Shown here one piece after another: positions 1 through 9,123 of a DNA stretch of 64,000 nucleotides. Made by a program: the position numbers and the translations under genes. Every line of letters begins with the position of its first letter. The stretch's first letter is position 1. Source of the stretch: Flexivirga aerilata (GTDB taxonomy: Bacteria > Actinomycetota > Actinomycetes > Actinomycetales > Dermatophilaceae); the NCBI RefSeq assembly GCF_013002715.1, contig NZ_JABENB010000001.1, positions 1,860,001-1,924,000 of the forward strand, written 5' to 3'. The notes beneath the pieces are model-generated. The model worked only from the letters and a program-made list of their open reading frames with translations, was not told where the DNA came from and did not search any database.

Positions 1-575
1 CGCGCGACGACCTGCTGTCGGTGCTCGCGGCCGAGCGCGGTGAGACGATCCGGCCCGAGGAGATCCTGCCGCTGTGTCAGCTGCTGCTCGTGGCCGGTTT
101 CGAGACCACGGTCAACCTGATCGGCAACGCCGTCCATGCGCTGCTGCGCCATCCGGACCAGTGGCAGCTACTCGTCGACGACCCGACGCTCGCCGGAGCC
201 GTCGTCGAGGAGACGCTGCGATGGGACCCGCCGATCCAGTTCACCTCACGGGTGGCGATGCGCGACGTCGAGGTCGCCAACACCGTTGTCAAGCAAGGAT
301 ATTGGGTCGTCACCGCACTCGGCGGGGCCAACCGTGACCCGGCCGAGTTCAGCCGGCCGAACGACTTCGACATCACCCGCACCGACGGCGGGGACCACCT
401 GGCCTTCTCCAGTGGCATCCACTACTGCCTCGGCGCCGGCCTCGCCCGCCTCGAAGGCGAGATCGCGCTGCGGGCGATCGCCGAGCGGATGCCGACGCTG
501 CAGCTGGCCGGCAAGGTGCCCATGCGTCGCACCACGACCATCCGCGGCGTACGCGCCCTGCCCGTCCGCGGCTGA
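1..575 (+). CDS. Cytochrome P450, C-terminal part (5' end outside window)
   Basis: Heme-thiolate monooxygenase, presumably cytosolic and fed by a ferredoxin/reductase pair. The open frame runs in from the left edge, so only about 190 C-terminal residues are visible. They include the I-helix oxygen-activation motif (AGFETT), the K-helix ExxR (EETLR) and the heme-binding loop FSSGIHYCLG, whose Cys is the axial ligand. The ending fits bacterial class I P450s of about 400 residues. Substrate cannot be predicted from this part. A 2-hydroxyacid dehydrogenase starts about 17 bases downstream, so co-transcription is plausible, but a shared pathway is not evident. Confidence 0.93.
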   Translation, partial: RDDLLSVLAAERGETIRPEEILPLCQLLLVAGFETTVNLIGNAVHALLRHPDQWQLLVDDPTLAGAVVEETLRWDPPIQFTSRVAMRDVEVANTVVKQGYWVVTALGGANRDPAEFSRPNDFDITRTDGGDHLAFSSGIHYCLGAGLARLEGEIALRAIAERMPTLQLAGKVPMRRTTTIRGVRALPVRG

Positions 576-592
576 CCGCTACCGTGCAGTCC

Positions 593-1510
593 ATGGTCGT
601 GGTCAGCATCGCCGAGCAGGAGTGGGTCGAGCCGCTGCGTGACGTCGCCGGGGTGGAGGTCGTGCACTGGGACCTGAAGTCCGACGCGCCGCGCGACGAC
701 ATCGAGGTGGTCGTCCCGCCATACATGAGCAACCCGAAGCGGCTGGAGCGGCTCGCCGGCCTGCCGAAGCTGCGGGCGGTGCAACTCGTCACCGCCGGTT
801 ACGAGCACGCAGTGCCCTACCTGCCGGACGGCGTCCAGCTAGCCAACGGTCGCGGCATCCACGACACCTCCACCGCCGAGCTCGCCGTCGGCCTGGCGAT
901 CGCCGCGGAGCGTGGCATCCCGGAGGCGGTGCGCGCCCAGGAGGACGGCGACTGGCTGCGTATGGCGGGCCGCCCGTCGCTCGCCGACCGGCACGCACTG
1001 GTGATCGGCTACGGCTCGATCGGCCGGGCGCTGGCGCAGCGCCTGCTCGCCTTCGAGGTGGAGGTGACCGCGGTGGCGTCCACGCCGCGGGAGGGCGACG
1101 ACCTGGTCGACCGGGTGCACGGCATCGACGAGCTCCCGACGCTGCTGCCGCAGCACGACGTCGTCTTCCTGATCGTGCCGTTGACCGAGACCACCCGGCA
1201 CCTGGTCGACGCGCAGTTTCTCGCCGCGATGCCGCCGAATGCGTTGCTGGTCAACGTCGCTCGCGGGGGAGTGGTCGACACCGACGCCTTGGTCGAGGCC
1301 TGCGCCGAGGGCCGGGTGCGTGCGGCGCTCGACGTGACCGACCCCGAGCCGTTGCCGCAGGACCACCCGCTCTGGCGCACCCGCGGCGTGCTGATCACCC
1401 CGCATGTCGGCGGTGCGACGACCGCGTTCGCGCCCCGTGCGCTGCGCTTCCTGCGCGACGAACTCGGCGGCTACGCGGCCGGCCGGCCACTGCGGAACAC
1501 GGTGCGGTGA
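593..1510 (+). CDS. D-isomer-specific 2-hydroxyacid dehydrogenase
   Basis: NAD(P)-dependent reductase of 2-oxo acids to D-2-hydroxy acids (phosphoglycerate dehydrogenase / glyoxylate reductase superfamily), cytosolic. The Rossmann motif VIGYGSIG lies near residue 140. Catalytic Arg is in NVARGG, Glu in DPEPLP and His in ITPHVGG, all in the usual order. At about 305 residues it is a compact member without an ACT domain, so it is unlikely to be the biosynthetic SerA. An alternative GTG start lies 9 bases upstream (584), and no strong ribosome site decides between them. The stop overlaps the next gene by 4 bases. The real substrate is unknown. Confidence 0.88.
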   Translation: MVVVSIAEQEWVEPLRDVAGVEVVHWDLKSDAPRDDIEVVVPPYMSNPKRLERLAGLPKLRAVQLVTAGYEHAVPYLPDGVQLANGRGIHDTSTAELAVGLAIAAERGIPEAVRAQEDGDWLRMAGRPSLADRHALVIGYGSIGRALAQRLLAFEVEVTAVASTPREGDDLVDRVHGIDELPTLLPQHDVVFLIVPLTETTRHLVDAQFLAAMPPNALLVNVARGGVVDTDALVEACAEGRVRAALDVTDPEPLPQDHPLWRTRGVLITPHVGGATTAFAPRALRFLRDELGGYAAGRPLRNTVR

Positions 1511-2589
1511 AACAGCGCACGATCGGGGTCCGGGTCCTGTGGCTCGCGATCGTCGCCCTCGGGGTCCAGGCCGTCTTCGTGCTGACGTATGCCGGGGCCT
1601 TCGAGTCCGGTGCGGACCGTCTGCGGGTGACGGTCGTGTCGCCCGACGCCGGCTGGGCCGGGCTGATGGCCAATCGGATCAATTCCATTGACGGTGAACC
1701 GATTTGGGCCGACATCGGCTCCGATCGCGCCAGTGCCGAGCAGTTGTTGCGCCAGGACGACCTGCAGGCGGTGCTGGTGTTCGACCCGCAACAGCAGGAG
1801 GACCTCCTGCTGACCAGTTCGGCCCAGGGTCAGACCGCGGCCACCGGGTTGCGGCTCGCGATCACTCAGATCGAGGCGAGTCAGGGACGCACCGTCCGCG
1901 CGCAGGACATCACTCCCGTGCAGCCCGGCGATCCGGGCGGCGTGACCGGCTACTACCTGGTGACGTGCTGGGTGGTCAGCGGCTATCTCTTCGCCGCGCT
2001 GCTGGTGACCAGTCGCGACATCATCCGCCGTCCGCAGCGCCACCATCCTGCATGGTGGCTGCTCGGCTCGGTCGTATTCGCCGCAGCCGCAGGGCTTTCC
2101 GGCGCATTCCTGGTGACCGGATTTCTCGGCGCGCTGGACGCCGCCCTGCTCTCGCTGGCAGCCGTCGGCGCGCTGGTCGTGCTGACGGGTGCGGTCGTGA
2201 CCCTCGCCCTGACCCGGTTGTTCGGCGCGTTCGGCCTCGGCGTGTCGGTGCTGGCCCTGGTCGCGGTCGGCGGACCGTCGGCAGGCGGTGCCTACGGCTT
2301 CGCCGTGCTGCCGCCGGTGTGGAGCGGGATCGTGCGATGGCTGCCCGGTGGGGCAGGGGTCGACGCGGTCCGCAAGCTGACCTACTTCGCCGCGGACGGC
2401 CTCGCGCTGCCCCTCGGCACGCTGATCTGGTGGTTGGTGCTCGGCGGTCTGGTCGTCGTGCTCGCCGGCGTCAATGCGCCCGCGGCCACCCGCAGCCGGC
2501 CCGGACGGCATCGCGCGGCTCCCGCGCGCAGGTCCGGGCGACACGGCGGGAGCAGCGGGTCGAGTCCACAGCGCGGACCCAGGAAGTGA
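1507..2589 (+). CDS. Multi-pass membrane protein with ABC-2/YhgE-like topology
   Basis: I do not recognise the exact family. The 360 residues begin with a hydrophobic helix (about residues 8-30). A polar, presumably extracytoplasmic domain of some 120 residues follows, then about five further membrane helices (roughly 150-340) and a basic Arg/Ser/Gly-rich cytoplasmic tail. This one-helix, large loop, several-helix layout is typical of ABC-2 permease-like and YhgE/Pip-like proteins, but no ATPase is adjacent. The GTG start overlaps the upstream dehydrogenase stop (GTGA), which indicates translational coupling. Function unknown. Confidence 0.6.
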   Translation: MKQRTIGVRVLWLAIVALGVQAVFVLTYAGAFESGADRLRVTVVSPDAGWAGLMANRINSIDGEPIWADIGSDRASAEQLLRQDDLQAVLVFDPQQQEDLLLTSSAQGQTAATGLRLAITQIEASQGRTVRAQDITPVQPGDPGGVTGYYLVTCWVVSGYLFAALLVTSRDIIRRPQRHHPAWWLLGSVVFAAAAGLSGAFLVTGFLGALDAALLSLAAVGALVVLTGAVVTLALTRLFGAFGLGVSVLALVAVGGPSAGGAYGFAVLPPVWSGIVRWLPGGAGVDAVRKLTYFAADGLALPLGTLIWWLVLGGLVVVLAGVNAPAATRSRPGRHRAAPARRSGRHGGSSGSSPQRGPRK

Positions 2590-2602
2590 CATCCTCGTCG
2601 GT

Positions 2603-3136
2603 ATGACCGCACCCCGACAGCTCATCGTCATCCGGCACGCGAAGGCCGCGAGCCCCGAGTCCGCCGAGGCCGACCACGAGCGCCCGCTGACGCCACGCGG
2701 AGTCGCGGATGCCAAGGCGATGGGTGCCTGGCTGAAGGAACGCGGCATCAGCGTCGACCTCGTCCTCTGCTCGACCGCGACCCGCACCCGCGAGACGTGG
2801 GCCGGCATCGTCGAGGGCGGCAAGCTCGGGGCGCTCGTCGAGCACGACCCCCGCATCTACAACGCCTCGGTCGAGCGCCTGATCGGGGTGATCCGGGAGC
2901 AGGGCAAGTCGGCGCGCTCGGTCGCGCTCGTCGGGCACGCCCCCGGCATACCCGGTCTGGCCGCGACGCTCAGCGAGGGACGTGGCGACGAGGACGAGAA
3001 GCTCGCGATGGCGAGCGGCTTCCCGACCTGCACCGCGGGCGTGCTCGAGGTCGAGGCGCCGTGGAAGGAACTCGCGGCCGGCACCGCCGAGCTCGTCGCC
3101 GTGCACACCGCGCGCAGCGACGATGCGTCCGATTGA
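2603..3136 (+). CDS. SixA-like histidine phosphatase family protein
   Basis: Small branch-2 histidine phosphatase of 177 residues. The N-terminal VIRHAKA carries the phospho-accepting His with RH, followed by the conserved Arg in CSTATRTRET and the second catalytic His in LVGHAPG. Escherichia coli SixA removes phosphate from His in phosphorelay and PTS proteins, but the actinobacterial homologues have unproven targets. The start is the ATG 13 bases past the previous gene. A longer in-frame extension upstream lacks family similarity. It precedes ilvD without obvious functional linkage. Confidence 0.85.
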   Translation: MTAPRQLIVIRHAKAASPESAEADHERPLTPRGVADAKAMGAWLKERGISVDLVLCSTATRTRETWAGIVEGGKLGALVEHDPRIYNASVERLIGVIREQGKSARSVALVGHAPGIPGLAATLSEGRGDEDEKLAMASGFPTCTAGVLEVEAPWKELAAGTAELVAVHTARSDDASD

Positions 3137-3181
3137 TGGGACCGCCGTCCCAACAGGTGGACGCGGGCATACGATGCCCAC

Positions 3182-4882
3182 ATGACCGACACGCCGGACC
3201 CCAAGCCCCGTAGCCGCGACGTCACCGACGGTCTGGAGAAGACCGCCGCGCGAGGGATGCTGCGCGCGGTAGGGCTCGGCGACGACGACTTCGCCAAACC
3301 CCAAGTGGGAGTGGCGAGTTCGTGGAACGAGATCACCCCCTGCAATCTGTCGCTGGACCGGCTCGCCCAGGCGGTGAAGGAAGGCGTGCACGCGGCCGGC
3401 GGTTACCCGCTGGAGTTCGGCACGATCAGCGTCTCCGACGGCATCTCGATGGGCCACGAGGGCATGCACTTCTCGCTGGTGTCGCGCGAGATCATCGCCG
3501 ACTCGGTCGAGACGGTGATGAACGCCGAACGCCTCGACGGGTCGGTGCTGCTCGCGGGCTGTGACAAGTCGCTGCCCGGCATGCTCATGGCCGCCGCGCG
3601 GCTCGACCTGGCCAGTGTCTTCCTCTATGCCGGTTCGATCCTGCCGGGCATCGCCAAGCTCTCCGACGGCAGCGAGAAGCAGGTCACGATCATCGACGCG
3701 TTCGAGGCGGTCGGGGCGTGTGCCGCCGGCCGGATGAGTCGCGAGGACGTGGACGCGATCGAGCGGGCCATCTGTCCCGGTGAGGGCGCCTGCGGCGGCA
3801 TGTACACCGCCAACACGATGGCGTCGGTGGCCGAGGCGATCGGTATGTCGCTGCCCGGGTCCGCGGCGCCGCCCGCCACCGACCGGCGGCGCGACGGGTT
3901 CGCGCGCAAGTCGGGCGAGGCCGTCGTCGAGTTGCTGCGCCGCGGCATCACCGCGCGCGACATCATGACCAAGGAGGCGTTCGAGAACGCCATCGCGGTC
4001 GTCATGGCCTTCGGTGGCTCCACCAACGCGGTCCTGCACCTGCTCGCGATAGCCCACGAGGCCGACGTCGAGCTGACCATCGACGACTTCCAGCGGGTCG
4101 GCTCGAAGGTGCCGCACCTGGCGGACGTGAAGCCGTTCGGGCAATACGTCATGACCGACATCGACCGCGTCGGTGGTGTGCCGGTCGTGATGCGCGCGCT
4201 GCTCGACGCGGGCCTGCTGCACGGGGACTGCCTCACGGTCACCGGCCGCACGGTCGCCGAGAACCTCGCCGACATCGCACCGCCGGACACCGACGGCAAG
4301 GTGCTGCGCGCGATGAACGAGCCGATCCATCCGACCGGCGGCCTGACGATCCTCAAGGGCTCGCTCGCGCCCGAGGGTGCCGTGGTGAAGTCGGCCGGTT
4401 TCGACAGTGACGTATTCGAAGGCACCGCAAGGGTTTTCGACGGCGAGCGTGCCGCGATGGACGCTGTCGAGGACGGCTCGCTGAAGGCGGGCGACGTCGT
4501 GGTGATCCGCTACGAGGGCCCCAAGGGCGGGCCCGGCATGCGCGAGATGCTCGCAGTGACCGGCGCGATCAAGGGTGCCGGTCTCGGCAAGGACGTGCTG
4601 TTGCTCACCGACGGCCGGTTCTCCGGAGGCACCACGGGGCTCTGTGTCGGCCACGTCGCGCCGGAGGCGGTCGACGAGGGGCCGATCGCGTTCGTCCAGG
4701 ACGGCGACCCCATCCGACTGGACGTCGCCGGCGCGACCCTCGACCTGCTCGTCGACGAGGACGAGCTCGACCGTCGGCGGGCGGCCGGGGTGACCCAGCC
4801 GGAGCCGAAATACACCCGCGGTGTGCTCGCGAAGTACCGCAAGCTCGTCGGCAGCGCGAGCGGCGGGGCGGTCTGCGACTGA
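3182..4882 (+). CDS. ilvD: Dihydroxy-acid dehydratase
   Basis: Fe-S dehydratase that converts 2,3-dihydroxy-isovalerate and -methylvalerate to the 2-oxo acids, the third common step of valine and isoleucine synthesis. It has 566 residues, normal for the family. Cluster-ligating Cys residues sit in [19 protein letters not shown] and [14 protein letters not shown], in the expected order. The C-terminal barrel motif [19 protein letters not shown] binds substrate. It stands alone upstream of ilvBNC and is separated from it by a large palindrome and an attenuator, so it is probably transcribed separately. Confidence 0.97.
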   Translation: MTDTPDPKPRSRDVTDGLEKTAARGMLRAVGLGDDDFAKPQVGVASSWNEITPCNLSLDRLAQAVKEGVHAAGGYPLEFGTISVSDGISMGHEGMHFSLVSREIIADSVETVMNAERLDGSVLLAGCDKSLPGMLMAAARLDLASVFLYAGSILPGIAKLSDGSEKQVTIIDAFEAVGACAAGRMSREDVDAIERAICPGEGACGGMYTANTMASVAEAIGMSLPGSAAPPATDRRRDGFARKSGEAVVELLRRGITARDIMTKEAFENAIAVVMAFGGSTNAVLHLLAIAHEADVELTIDDFQRVGSKVPHLADVKPFGQYVMTDIDRVGGVPVVMRALLDAGLLHGDCLTVTGRTVAENLADIAPPDTDGKVLRAMNEPIHPTGGLTILKGSLAPEGAVVKSAGFDSDVFEGTARVFDGERAAMDAVEDGSLKAGDVVVIRYEGPKGGPGMREMLAVTGAIKGAGLGKDVLLLTDGRFSGGTTGLCVGHVAPEAVDEGPIAFVQDGDPIRLDVAGATLDLLVDEDELDRRRAAGVTQPEPKYTRGVLAKYRKLVGSASGGAVCD

Positions 4883-4891
4883 TGCCTGCGG

Positions 4892-4948
4892 CCGAGCGGA
4901 TGGTCCACATTCCGAGACGTGCGTCTCAGAATGTTGACCTCCGCTCGG
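4892..4948. repeat. Long imperfect palindrome downstream of ilvD
   Basis: Two arms of about 28 bases pair almost completely. CCGAGCGGA, GGTC, ACATTC and GAGACG on the left find their complements in CGTCTC, GAATGT, GACC and TCCGCTCGG on the right, with one bulged base and three mismatches. The loop is essentially absent. It starts 10 bases after the ilvD stop and ends 21 bases before the ilvB leader peptide. There is no T-run, so it is not a canonical intrinsic terminator. It could still end ilvD transcripts or be a protein-binding site. Confidence 0.8.
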
Positions 4949-4969
4949 TCGGCGGCGGAGACTGTCCGC

Positions 4970-5008
4970 GTGGCACGAATTCTCGTACTTCCCAGGCGCG
5001 CAAGCTGA
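4970..5008 (+). CDS. Branched-chain leader peptide of the ilvBNC attenuator
   Basis: A GTG-initiated 12-codon frame encodes MARILVLPRRAS. Four consecutive codons specify Ile, Leu, Val and Leu (att ctc gta ctt). Two of these, gta and ctt, are uncommon in this genome's G/C-ending style, which suits ribosome stalling. There is no Shine-Dalgarno sequence, so the peptide may be translated from a leaderless or near-leaderless transcript. Its stop codon lies inside the first hairpin (4995-5031), the arrangement expected for attenuation. Leader peptides before ilvB are established in other Actinobacteria, and this assignment follows that precedent. Confidence 0.85.
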   Translation: MARILVLPRRAS

Positions 5009-5031
5009 TTCGACGACTCAGCTAGCGCGCC
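4995..5031 (+). promoter_or_regulatory. ilvB leader anti-/pause hairpin
   Basis: Stem formed by GGCGCGC plus AGCTGA on the left and TCAGCT plus GCGCGCC on the right, with a single mismatched base between the two blocks and a 9-base loop. It contains the end and stop codon of the leader peptide, so a ribosome completing translation would block it and a ribosome stalled at the Ile-Leu-Val-Leu codons would leave it free. Confidence 0.75.
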
Positions 5032-5033
5032 AG

Positions 5034-5069
5034 CCCTCACTACCCGACATCGGGATTGAGGGTTTTTTT
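5034..5069 (+). terminator. Intrinsic terminator of the ilvB attenuator
   Basis: CCCTCA pairs with TGAGGG, and inside it CCCGA pairs with TCGGG. Seven T residues follow immediately. It lies 40 bases upstream of the ilvB start and is the only canonical rho-independent terminator in the ilvD-ilvB gap, as expected for a leader that ends transcription when branched-chain amino acids are plentiful. Confidence 0.9.
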
Positions 5070-5108
5070 GTGCTCAACGTCCGTTAACGAACCACGAGGG
5101 ACGACATC

Positions 5109-6971
5109 GTGACAACACAGATCCCGACCCCGGCAGAGGTGGCGGCCAAGTCCTCGACGCAGGCTGCCGTCCAGGAAGTGACCGGAGCGCAGAGCCTCGT
5201 CCTCGCGCTCGAGGCGGTGGGGGTCGAGGTCGTATTCGGGATCCCCGGCGGTGCGATCCTGCCGGCATACGACCCGTTGCTGGACTCGGTCAACCTGCGG
5301 CACATCCTGGTGCGGCACGAGCAGGGCGCCGGGCACGCGGCCGAGGGCTACGCCTCGGCGACCGGCAAGGTCGGGGTGTGTATGGCGACCAGCGGTCCCG
5401 GCGCCACCAACCTGGTGACCGCGATCGCGGACGCCTACATGGACTCGGTGCCGCTGGTCGCGATCACCGGGCAGGTCAACTCCCGCACGATCGGCACGGA
5501 CGCCTTCCAGGAGGCCGACATCCGCGGCATCACGATGCCGATCACCAAGCACAGCTACCTGGTCACCGACCCCGCCGAGATCCCGGCGGCGGTCAAGGAG
5601 GCCTTCCACATCGCCTCGACCGGTCGCCCGGGGCCGGTGCTGGTCGACATCACCAAGGACGCGCTCGTCGCCAAGACCCGCTTCGAGTGGCCGGCCGACG
5701 TCGAACTGCCCGGTTACAAGCCGGTCACCCGGCCGCACCACAAGCAGATCAAGGCCGCCGCCAAGCTGATCCGCGAGGCGAAGCGCCCGGTGTTCTACCT
5801 CGGCGGCGGGGTGGTCCGGGCCGGGGCGTCGGAGGAGTTGCGCGAGCTGGTCGACCTCAGCGGCATCCCGCTGGTGACCACGCTGATGGCCCGTGGCGCC
5901 GTGCCGGACAGTCACCCGCTGCACCTCGGCATGCCGGGCATGCACGGGTCGGTCGCCGCGGTGACCGCGCTGCAGAAGGCCGACCTGCTGATCACGCTCG
6001 GTGCCCGGTTCGACGACCGGGTGACCGGTGACCTGGCGTCGTTCGCCCCCGGTGCCAAGGTGATTCACGCCGACATCGACCCGGCCGAGATCTCCAAGAA
6101 CCGCGCCGCCGACGTGCCGATCGTCGGCGACGCCCGCGAGGTGATCCGCGACCTGACAACCACCCTGCGTGCCGACATCGAGGCCGGCAAGGGCGGCGAC
6201 TACGAGGCGTGGCGCCAGCGCACCAAGGGCTGGACCCGCACCTTCCCGCTCGGCTACACCACGCCCGAGGGCGCGACCGCGATCGCCCCGCAGTACGTCA
6301 TCGAGCGGCTCGGCGCCCTGTCCGGCCCGGACGCGGTGTATGCCGCGGGCGTCGGCCAGCACCAGATGTGGGCGGCGCAGTTCGTGCAGTACGAGCGGCC
6401 GAACGCCTGGCTCAACTCCGGTGGCCTCGGCACCATGGGCTATTCGGTGCCGGCCGCGATGGGCGCGAAGGTCGGCGAACCCGACCGGACCGTCTGGTCG
6501 ATCGACGGCGACGGCTGCTTCCAGATGACCAATCAGGAGCTGGCGACCTGTGTGATCAACAAGATCCCGATCAAGGTCGCGATCATCAACAACTCCAGCC
6601 TCGGCATGGTGCGTCAGTGGCAGACGCTGTTCTACAACGAGCGCTACTCCAACACAGACCTGCACACCGCGATCGGCGAGTCACGGGTGCCCGACTTCGT
6701 GAAGCTCGCCGAGGCCTACGGGTGTGTGGGTCTGCGCTGCGAGAAGCCGGAGGATGTCGACGCGACCATCGCAAAGGCGTTGGAGATCAACGATGTTCCG
6801 GTGGTGATCGACTTCGTCGTCGAGCGGGACGCCATGGTGTGGCCGATGGTGCCGGCCGGTGTCTCCAACGACCTGGTGACCACCGCGCGCGCGATGACGC
6901 CGGTCTGGGACCGCGACGACGACGCCGCGATCAGCGAGGAGACCGTGATCATCGAGGAGGAGGAGCGCTGA
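5109..6971 (+). CDS. ilvB: Acetolactate synthase, large subunit
   Basis: ThDP-, FAD- and Mg-dependent acetohydroxyacid synthase catalytic subunit. It condenses pyruvate with pyruvate or 2-oxobutyrate, the first common step of Val/Leu/Ile synthesis. 620 residues. The catalytic Glu is in [15 protein letters not shown], and the ThDP-binding motif opens with GDGCF and closes with IINN in the C-terminal domain. The GTG start at 5109 follows the leader terminator. A Thr/Ala/Gln-rich N-terminal extension of about 30 residues is typical of actinobacterial forms. It overlaps ilvN by one base, so the subunits are coupled. The attenuator upstream indicates control by branched-chain amino acid supply. 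Confidence 0.97.
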   Translation: MTTQIPTPAEVAAKSSTQAAVQEVTGAQSLVLALEAVGVEVVFGIPGGAILPAYDPLLDSVNLRHILVRHEQGAGHAAEGYASATGKVGVCMATSGPGATNLVTAIADAYMDSVPLVAITGQVNSRTIGTDAFQEADIRGITMPITKHSYLVTDPAEIPAAVKEAFHIASTGRPGPVLVDITKDALVAKTRFEWPADVELPGYKPVTRPHHKQIKAAAKLIREAKRPVFYLGGGVVRAGASEELRELVDLSGIPLVTTLMARGAVPDSHPLHLGMPGMHGSVAAVTALQKADLLITLGARFDDRVTGDLASFAPGAKVIHADIDPAEISKNRAADVPIVGDAREVIRDLTTTLRADIEAGKGGDYEAWRQRTKGWTRTFPLGYTTPEGATAIAPQYVIERLGALSGPDAVYAAGVGQHQMWAAQFVQYERPNAWLNSGGLGTMGYSVPAAMGAKVGEPDRTVWSIDGDGCFQMTNQELATCVINKIPIKVAIINNSSLGMVRQWQTLFYNERYSNTDLHTAIGESRVPDFVKLAEAYGCVGLRCEKPEDVDATIAKALEINDVPVVIDFVVERDAMVWPMVPAGVSNDLVTTARAMTPVWDRDDDAAISEETVIIEEEER

Positions 6972-7483
6972 TGGCGCGTCATACCCTGTCCGTGCTGGTG
7001 GAGGACAAACCCGGTGTGCTCGCACGCATCTCGGGGCTGATCTCCCGGCGTGGGTTCAACATCAACTCGCTCGCGGTCGGTCCGACCGAGCACCCCGAGA
7101 TGTCCCGTATGACGATCGTCGTCGACGTCGACGAGACCGCGCTGGAGCAGGTCACCAAGCAGCTCAACAAGCTCGTCGAGGTGCTCAAGGTGGTCGAGCT
7201 CGAGACCAGCGCCTCGGTGCAGCGCGAGCTGGTGCTGATCAAGGTCCGCTGCGATGCGACGACCCGCGCCGAGATCGTGCAGCTGACCCAGATGTTCCGC
7301 TGCAACGTGGTCGACGTCGGTCTCGATTCGGTGGTCATCGAGGCGACCGGCACCCCCGAGAAGCTCGACGCACTGCTCGCCGTCCTCGAGCCCTACGGCG
7401 TGCGCGAGATCGTGCAGTCCGGTCTCGTCGCGGTCGGGCGCGGTGGCAAGTCGATCACCGACCGCGGTCGCAAGACCGCCTGA
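6971..7483 (+). CDS. ilvN: Acetolactate synthase, small (regulatory) subunit
   Basis: Regulatory subunit that activates IlvB and confers feedback inhibition by valine. 170 residues, normal for the long actinobacterial form. The N-terminal ACT domain is recognisable from LSVLVEDKPGVLARISGL and GFNINSLAVG, and a second ACT-like C-terminal domain follows. Its ATG shares a base with the ilvB stop codon (TGATG). ilvC begins 50 bases later with its own good ribosome site (AAGGAG), consistent with a single ilvBNC operon. Confidence 0.97.
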   Translation: MARHTLSVLVEDKPGVLARISGLISRRGFNINSLAVGPTEHPEMSRMTIVVDVDETALEQVTKQLNKLVEVLKVVELETSASVQRELVLIKVRCDATTRAEIVQLTQMFRCNVVDVGLDSVVIEATGTPEKLDALLAVLEPYGVREIVQSGLVAVGRGGKSITDRGRKTA

Positions 7484-7514
7484 AAACTTTTCTGCCCCAA
7501 CGAAGTTCACGTAA

Positions 7515-8658
<1,144 letters not shown>

Positions 8659-8744
8659 GTCCTTCGTCGTTGGGCCGGTGGACGCGTCCGCATCGTGGGA
8701 ATTGGGTATCGCGAAGTGGACGACGCGGCGTACTCTTCGACGTT

Positions 8745-8789
8745 ATGACGCGGTGGATCATCCTCATTCCCAGCCGCGGCGAGCTCTAG
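8745..8789 (+). CDS. Branched-chain leader peptide upstream of leuB
   Basis: ATG-initiated 14-codon frame encoding MTRWIILIPSRGEL, with Ile-Ile-Leu-Ile in succession after a Trp. No Shine-Dalgarno sequence is present, as for the ilvB and cimA leaders. The last codons form the left arm of a 10-bp hairpin (8774-8783 with 8798-8807), which competes with a second hairpin beginning at the stop codon. That layout, rather than the short frame alone, supports a regulatory leader. The gap from ilvC to leuB (8568-9123) also holds the small ORF and terminator listed separately. Confidence 0.75.
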   Translation: MTRWIILIPSRGEL

Positions 8790-8828
8790 GTCAGCCCCTC
8801 GCCGCGGAGAACCCGCGCTGCGCTGACC
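8774..8828 (+). promoter_or_regulatory. Mutually exclusive hairpins of the leuB leader
   Basis: Structure 1 pairs CCGCGGCGAG (8774-8783, inside the leader peptide) with CTCGCCGCGG (8798-8807), 10 perfect base pairs. Structure 2 pairs GGTCAGC (8789-8795) with GCTGACC (8822-8828), with an inner CCGCGG/CCGCG block. A T-rich stretch follows at 8836-8847. The two structures share bases 8798-8807, so only one can form at a time. Confidence 0.65.
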
Positions 8829-8910
8829 ACTCGCAATTTCCTTTATTCGCAACACCGTTCGGCTCCCGAACTTGGGGGATGAGCCGACCCGAGATCCCCC
8901 GGAGGATGAC

Positions 8911-8973
8911 ATGACCGAAGAGCAGCAGGACGCCCGCCGCGCATTGCAGGAGTCGATGGACCTGCGCGACTGA
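8911..8973 (+). CDS. Possible 20-residue small protein between ilvC and leuB
   Basis: An ATG frame with a consensus GGAGG ribosome site 5 bases upstream encodes MTEEQQDARRALQESMDLRD, a charged, probably helical peptide. It has no branched-chain codon run, so it is not a second leader of the usual type. A pairing of GGGGGAT with ATCCCCC lies just upstream of its ribosome site, and a 14-bp perfect hairpin follows at 9016. The good ribosome site and flanking signals favour real expression. Function unknown. Confidence 0.5.
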   Translation: MTEEQQDARRALQESMDLRD

Positions 8974-8997
8974 GTCCGACTGAGTCCGACTGAGTCC
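8968..8997 (+). repeat. Three tandem copies of a 10-bp unit
   Basis: GACTGAGTCC is repeated three times without change. The first copy supplies the last codon and stop (GAC TGA) of the small ORF, so the repeat also provides two further in-register GACTGA strings after the stop. Confidence 0.9.
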
Positions 8998-9015
8998 GCT
9001 CGTCTCGCACGCCCG

Positions 9016-9046
9016 AGCCCGGGTGACCGCAACGGTCACCCGGGCT
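9016..9046 (+). terminator. Perfect 14-bp hairpin upstream of leuB
   Basis: AGCCCGGGTGACCG and CGGTCACCCGGGCT form a perfect stem with the loop CAA. Only a short TTCCT follows, so it is a weak intrinsic terminator by T-run criteria but very stable. It ends the small-ORF unit 77 bases before the leuB start, so leuB needs read-through or its own promoter. Confidence 0.65.
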
Positions 9047-9123
9047 TCCTGCTGTCCGCGAGCGACTGTCCGGCATACAAGACTCAGATATCGTATGGCG
9101 AGACGCGCGCCTATGGTGGCGGC

